Assembly: GCF_003113265.1 (NCBI RefSeq)
Contig: NZ_PUIV01000009.1
Span: forward strand, 37,914 to 101,913
DNA length: 64,000 nucleotides
Direction of reading: 5' to 3'
DNA from: Methylosinus sporium
GTDB lineage: Bacteria; Pseudomonadota; Alphaproteobacteria; Rhizobiales; Beijerinckiaceae
Numbering within the stretch: position 1 is the first letter of the stretch; every line of letters begins with the position of its first letter. The notes below the pieces were generated by a model, which saw nothing but the letters and a program-made list of their open reading frames with translations, searched no databases and was not told the DNA's origin. The translations under genes and the position numbers were made by a program. Positions 60,804 through 64,000 of the stretch are shown here, in pieces.

Positions 60804-61508
60804 TCATTTGGCGATTTCGGCGAGCCAGCGCGCGATGAAGCGCCGGCTGCGTTCCTGCAGGCCGGGCGCTTTGGTGGCAGCGGCGGCGCGCAGCCCCGCG
60901 ATGGAGACGCCGGCGGACGAGAGCTCCGCCGTATGGCCGATGAACCAGCGCTCGAGGCTGTCCTTCTCCGCTTCCGGATGGAATTGCAGCGCGAGGCCGC
61001 GCCGCCCCATCGCAAAGGCCTGATGCGGATAGAGCGCCGAAGAGGCGAGCAGCGCCGCCTGCTCTGGAAGGTCGAAAGTGTCGCCGTGCCAGTGCAGCAC
61101 ATCCGCCTCGGGCTCGACGAGCGCGGCGAGCGCGCTGTCGCGCCCCGCCTCCGTCAGCGTGATCGGCGCAAAGCCGATTTCCTTGCCGGCGCCGCCCGGA
61201 TAGACCCGGGCCCCGAGCGCCGCGGCCATGAGTTGGCAGCCGAGACAAACGCCCAAAGTCGGCGCGTCGCGCCCGAGCCGCGCGCGAAGCAGCGCCGCCT
61301 CCTGCGCCAAAAAAGGATAGTCCTCGGTCTGATAGACGCCGATCGGCCCGCCGAGCACGATGAGAAGATCGGCCTCGGCCGCCTCGGCGGGGATATTCTG
61401 CATCCCCGCCTCGACATAATGGATCCGATAACCCGCCTCGGCGAGCGGCTCGGCGAAACTGCCGAGATCCTCGAAGGCGATATGACGTATGACGAGCGCG
61501 GTCTTCAT
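60804..61508 (-). CDS. Class I glutamine amidotransferase (GMP synthase-like)
   Basis: The product has 234 residues from ATG 61508 (MKTALVIRHIAFEDLGSFAE). The nucleophile Cys88 is in LGVCLGCQLMAAALGARVYP. The His-Glu pair of the triad is in GLALQFHPEAEKDSLERWF. VLHWHGDTFDLPEQAALLAS is also typical. These enzymes take ammonia from glutamine or cleave gamma-glutamyl compounds; the acceptor is not evident. It is a stand-alone domain similar to GuaA N-domain proteins. Confidence 0.93.
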   Translation of the reverse strand: MKTALVIRHIAFEDLGSFAEPLAEAGYRIHYVEAGMQNIPAEAAEADLLIVLGGPIGVYQTEDYPFLAQEAALLRARLGRDAPTLGVCLGCQLMAAALGARVYPGGAGKEIGFAPITLTEAGRDSALAALVEPEADVLHWHGDTFDLPEQAALLASSALYPHQAFAMGRRGLALQFHPEAEKDSLERWFIGHTAELSSAGVSIAGLRAAAATKAPGLQERSRRFIARWLAEIAK

Positions 61509-61604
61509 CGTTCCCCCGCTGGGCGATTCCGGACGGCGCAGTCTATGCCGACGTCCATCACGCAAAAAGGCCCAGCGATGAGAATCGAGGGGAGCCAGCG
61601 CGGC

Positions 61605-62045
61605 TCAGTCGGCGGTGATGACGACCTCCGGATAGACGTCGTTCTCCTCGCGGTCGAGACCGTCTTCCTCGGCAATGGTCACGCCCGTGACGCAGACTTC
61701 ATTGTCGTCTATGACCACCTCGACCTTCTCGAGCTGAGCGCCGACGCAGGGACCGTCGTTGCAGACGCCGGTCGGAATGTCGAATTGCGCGCCATGCTTG
61801 CCGCACAGCAGGAAACGCTGCGTCGGGTCCAGGAAGGATTTCGGCTCGAAGTCGAGACGGCTGCCCTGGTGCGGGCAGCGGTTGACATAGCCGTAATATT
61901 TGCCGACGTGACGCACGATGACGACCGGGAAGGGCACGGTCTTGCCCTCGTCATTGACGCGGGCCAGCACATAGCCGACGGCCCGGCGTTTTGCGACATC
62001 GTTCACATGGCAAACGGCGAAGATTTCGCGTGTCGGCTCTTCCAT
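61605..62045 (-). CDS. Rieske [2Fe-2S] ferredoxin-like protein
   Basis: The 146-residue product has the Rieske cluster motifs C57-P-H59 (RCPHQGSRLDF) and C81-G-K-H84 (LLCGKHGAQFD). It lacks a membrane anchor, so it is a soluble electron carrier or part of an oxygenase system. No oxygenase subunit is encoded next to it. The acidic C-terminus (EEDGLDREENDVYPEV) is unusual for the family. Confidence 0.92.
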   Translation of the reverse strand: MEEPTREIFAVCHVNDVAKRRAVGYVLARVNDEGKTVPFPVVIVRHVGKYYGYVNRCPHQGSRLDFEPKSFLDPTQRFLLCGKHGAQFDIPTGVCNDGPCVGAQLEKVEVVIDDNEVCVTGVTIAEEDGLDREENDVYPEVVITAD

Positions 62046-62103
62046 ACCGTTCCTCCTCGGAATCGCTATAAAGTCCGGAAGGGTGAAGCAATCTCGGCGC
62101 CGG

Positions 62104-62454
62104 TCAGCTCCCGTCGGTGAGCCGTTTGACGGCTTCTCCGTCGCCGCCGCGCTTCACATAGCCCGCGGCTATGTCCGCCACGGCGATATGGAGCGCCTTT
62201 TCGCTCAATACATCCAACCGCCCCTCCAGAAATTTGATTCTCGCCGTCAGCTCGGCCTCGGCCGTGATCCGCTCACGTTCTATGCGGTCGATCTTGTCGC
62301 TTTGCCGCTCGAGCAGGCGCTTGAATTCGTCGAGCGATTCCTTGGTGTATCGACGCAACTCGTCGAACTGCACCGTCGTCGTCACGATTTCCTTGTAGAG
62401 CTCCGCCAGCCGCGCCGCGAGCTGCGCCAAAGTATCCTTCGTGCCTCCGAACAA
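62104..62454 (-). CDS. Hypothetical coiled-coil protein
   Basis: The 116-residue product is mostly coiled coil (LAARLAELYKEIVTTTVQFD; LLERQSDKIDRIERERITAE). A short helical end (VLSEKALHIAVADIAAGYVK) follows. No signal peptide or membrane segment is visible. It follows the gene at 62494-62763 by 39 bp on the same strand; the two may form a pair. Confidence 0.6.
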   Translation of the reverse strand: MFGGTKDTLAQLAARLAELYKEIVTTTVQFDELRRYTKESLDEFKRLLERQSDKIDRIERERITAEAELTARIKFLEGRLDVLSEKALHIAVADIAAGYVKRGGDGEAVKRLTDGS

Positions 62455-62493
62455 AGCGGGCAGCTCCGTAAAATAAAACCGACTGAAAAAACT

Positions 62494-62763
62494 TTAGAAT
62501 TTTTTCGCCCAGGCTCCGTAACCGCGCAATTCCGAGCCATAATCCCGCATCGATTTCGACAGTCTTTGCGCCTCGGCCGACATCGTCCGAATATCGTCCT
62601 CGAGCGGTCTTATCGACTCGACTCCATCGGCCATCGAGCGGATGAAATCCACGATCGGACGAAAAAGGCGCTCCAGCCCGTAGCCGGCCGTTCCCGCTTT
62701 CGCGCTTTGGTCTGTCTGTGGCTCGACCATGATCTTGCTTCGATCCAACAGCGAGTCGCTCAT
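62494..62763 (-). CDS. Small hypothetical helical protein
   Basis: The product has 89 residues from ATG 62763 (MSDSLLDRSKIMVEPQTDQS); a start at 62793 would add 10. The C-terminal half is helical (FIRSMADGVESIRPLEDDIR; MSAEAQRLSKSMRDYGSELR). There is no domain match by eye. It is probably in a two-gene unit with 62104-62454. Confidence 0.55.
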   Translation of the reverse strand: MSDSLLDRSKIMVEPQTDQSAKAGTAGYGLERLFRPIVDFIRSMADGVESIRPLEDDIRTMSAEAQRLSKSMRDYGSELRGYGAWAKKF

Positions 62764-62840
62764 GAAAATCTCCGACCATAGGAGCCGCGCCACGGCGCGT
62801 CACGGGCAGAGCTTAGCCGATTTTCGTCCGCCCGTCAGCC

Positions 62841-63110
62841 TCAGTGGAGGCTGACGGTCTGCAGCTGCTGCTGCCAGGCGTTGGCGAGGGCCCCCTCTTC
62901 CGTATCGGCGAGGACGATCGGCGTGCCGTCCGCGCCGAGCAGCGCGAAAAGCGTCAGGCCGGGTTCTATGGCCGGGGCCTGAGGGTAGAGCCGCTTGACA
63001 TCCTCCGAGCGCATCGTCCGCACATAGGCGATCGCTCCATCGCCCAAATGCGCGAACTGCTCGGGGGTCAGCAGGGGGATTCTTCTCTCGGTCGCGGTCT
63101 TGCCTTCCAT
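62841..63110 (-). CDS. DUF1150-family protein
   Basis: The 89-residue product fits the DUF1150 pattern: LTPEQFAHLGDGAIAYVRTM, RSEDVKRLYPQAPAIEPGLT, then LFALLGADGTPIVLADTEEG. These small alphaproteobacterial proteins often lie near small heat-shock genes; none is next to this one. The function is unknown. A GC hairpin (63188-63210) lies in the 121-bp gap between it and the E2 gene. Confidence 0.82.
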   Translation of the reverse strand: MEGKTATERRIPLLTPEQFAHLGDGAIAYVRTMRSEDVKRLYPQAPAIEPGLTLFALLGADGTPIVLADTEEGALANAWQQQLQTVSLH

Positions 63111-63231
63111 CTCACACTCCTCGGCGGTCGTATCGACCCGCCCGGCGGACGCCTACACGCGTAGCACGGGAGATATCTGTGCATTGCGGCGCCCGATTTT
63201 CAGGGGCGCCGCCGGAATTTTCGTGGAACCG

Positions 63232-64000
63232 TCACAAATCGAGCACGAGCCGCGCCGGGTCCTCGAGCTGCTCCTTGACCCGCACCAGGAAGGTGACCGC
63301 CTCTTTGCCGTCCACGATGCGATGATCATAGGAAAGGGCGAGATACATCATGGGACGAATCTCGATCTTGCCGGCGACGACGACCGGCCGCTCCTCTATC
63401 TTGTGCATCCCCAATATGCCCGATTGCGGGGCGTTGAGAATAGGCGTCGACATCAGCGAGCCGTAGATGCCGCCATTGGAGATGGTGAAGGTGCCGCCGG
63501 TCAGATCTTCGAGATCGAGCTTTCCTTCGCGCGCCTTGCGCCCGAAATCGCCGATCGCCTTCTCGATCTCGGCGACGCTCATGCGATCGGCGTCGCGCAC
63601 CACCGGCACGACGAGGCCTTTGTCCGTGCCCACGGCGACGCCTATGTGGCAATAGTGCTTGTAGATGACGTCGGAACCGTCGATCTCGGCGTTGACGGCC
63701 GGCACTTCCTCCAGCGCCTTGCAGCAGGCTTTCACGAAGAAGCCCATGAAGCCGAGCTTCACCTGATGCTTCTTCTCGAACAGCTCCTTGTAGCGATTGC
63801 GCAGCGCCATCACCGACGACATGTCGACCTCGTTGAAGGTCGTCAGCATCGCGGCGTTGGATTGCGCCTCTTTCAACCGCTTGGCGATGGTCTGACGCAG
63901 GCGCGACATGCGCACGCGCTCCTCGCGCTCGGCGTCGGCCGGCGGGGCGGTGGGGCGCGGCGCCGGCCGACGCCGAGCGCGAGGAGCGCGTGCGCATGTC
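63232..64000 (-). CDS. sucB: Dihydrolipoamide succinyltransferase (2-oxoglutarate dehydrogenase E2), 5' end missing
   Basis: This is the E2 core of the 2-oxoglutarate dehydrogenase complex of the TCA cycle. Only the linker and catalytic domain are in the window (about 256 residues). The family features are [40 protein letters not shown], and [20 protein letters not shown]. The catalytic His/Asp motif is [20 protein letters not shown]. The SMST-type STPILN segment supports SucB over PdhC. The frame is open to the window edge through an Ala/Pro/Arg-rich linker. The bases beyond about 63961 lie in a perfect inverted repeat, so the linker sequence there may be an artefact. Confidence 0.9.
   Translation of the reverse strand, partial: TCARAPRARRRPAPRPTAPPADAEREERVRMSRLRQTIAKRLKEAQSNAAMLTTFNEVDMSSVMALRNRYKELFEKKHQVKLGFMGFFVKACCKALEEVPAVNAEIDGSDVIYKHYCHIGVAVGTDKGLVVPVVRDADRMSVAEIEKAIGDFGRKAREGKLDLEDLTGGTFTISNGGIYGSLMSTPILNAPQSGILGMHKIEERPVVVAGKIEIRPMMYLALSYDHRIVDGKEAVTFLVRVKEQLEDPARLVLDL
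63905..64000. repeat. Perfect 40-bp inverted repeat at the window end
   Basis: Bases 63905-63944 are the exact reverse complement of 63961-64000, separated by 16 bases. The left arm is inside the sucB linker coding region. A long perfect hairpin in coding DNA is rare. The repeat reaches the last base of the window, so it may be longer. It could be a sequencing or assembly fold-back at a contig end. Confidence 0.85.

Noticed and set aside
62104..62763. Possible single gene split by a frameshift
   Set aside because: Each of the two small ORFs has its own plausible start and stop, and the 39-bp gap is AT-rich with no coding continuity.

Overview
The window is high-GC DNA from an alphaproteobacterium, most likely of the Hyphomicrobiales (Rhizobiales). 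The evidence is the lineage-typical gene set: the flagellin regulators FlbT and FlaF, the orphan OmpR-like regulator FtcR, the periplasmic motility proteins MotC and MotE, short (303 aa) flagellins without FliD/FliS, and a che operon in the rhizobial order mcp-cheW-cheS-like-cheY-cheA-cheR-cheB-cheY-cheD-cheT-like. The genus cannot be proved from this window. No rRNA, tRNA, IS element or CRISPR array was seen.

Bases 1-37,900 are an almost unbroken flagellar locus. Leftward units are motA-fliM-fliN-fliG-flhB; flgB-flgC-fliE-flgG-flgA-flgI; fliF-fliH-like-motB-motC-fliK-lytic transglycosylase; two tandem flagellins; motE-flgH-fliL-fliP; and flgE-flgK-flgL-flaF-flbT-flgD-fliQ-flhA-fliR-fliJ-flgJ-flgN-like-FliL-like ORF. 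Rightward units are flgF-fliI-J-like ORF and the regulator ftcR. Three little-known accessory proteins lie at 10.5-12.9 kb: a J-domain-like protein, a one-TM protein, and a TPR/ATP-grasp-like protein with an altered metal site. The main new observation is a shared 15-bp element, coding-strand consensus CAGCYTSACGCAAGS. It lies 43-69 bp upstream of the start codons of motA, flgF, flgB, fliF, motE and flgE, and is a candidate regulon operator or promoter element, possibly for FtcR. The two flagellins lack it and share a different conserved leader of about 65 bp with an 11-bp palindrome.

Bases 37.3-49.3 kb hold a PilZ protein and the chemotaxis operon. The terminal 129-aa ORF carries a CheZ-like D-x-x-x-Q motif and is called CheT-like. 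Both MCPs lack a large periplasmic sensor and end in a CheR-docking-type pentapeptide (GWEEF, AWTDF).

Bases 49.4-64 kb hold housekeeping genes: ccmC-ccmD-ccmG (cytochrome c maturation), envC-ctpA (cell-wall and protein processing), an OmpA-like membrane protein, a secreted cupin, a YjbR protein, dnaN, a class A PBP, a phage-like small protein, a class I glutamine amidotransferase, a Rieske protein, several small ORFs, and the 3' part of a dihydrolipoamide succinyltransferase. A perfect TTAA-N7-TTAA (CtrA-type) site plus a DnaA-box match lie between dnaN and the PBP gene. Another perfect CtrA-type site lies upstream of the second MCP. The last 96 bases form a perfect 40-bp inverted repeat that may be an assembly fold-back.
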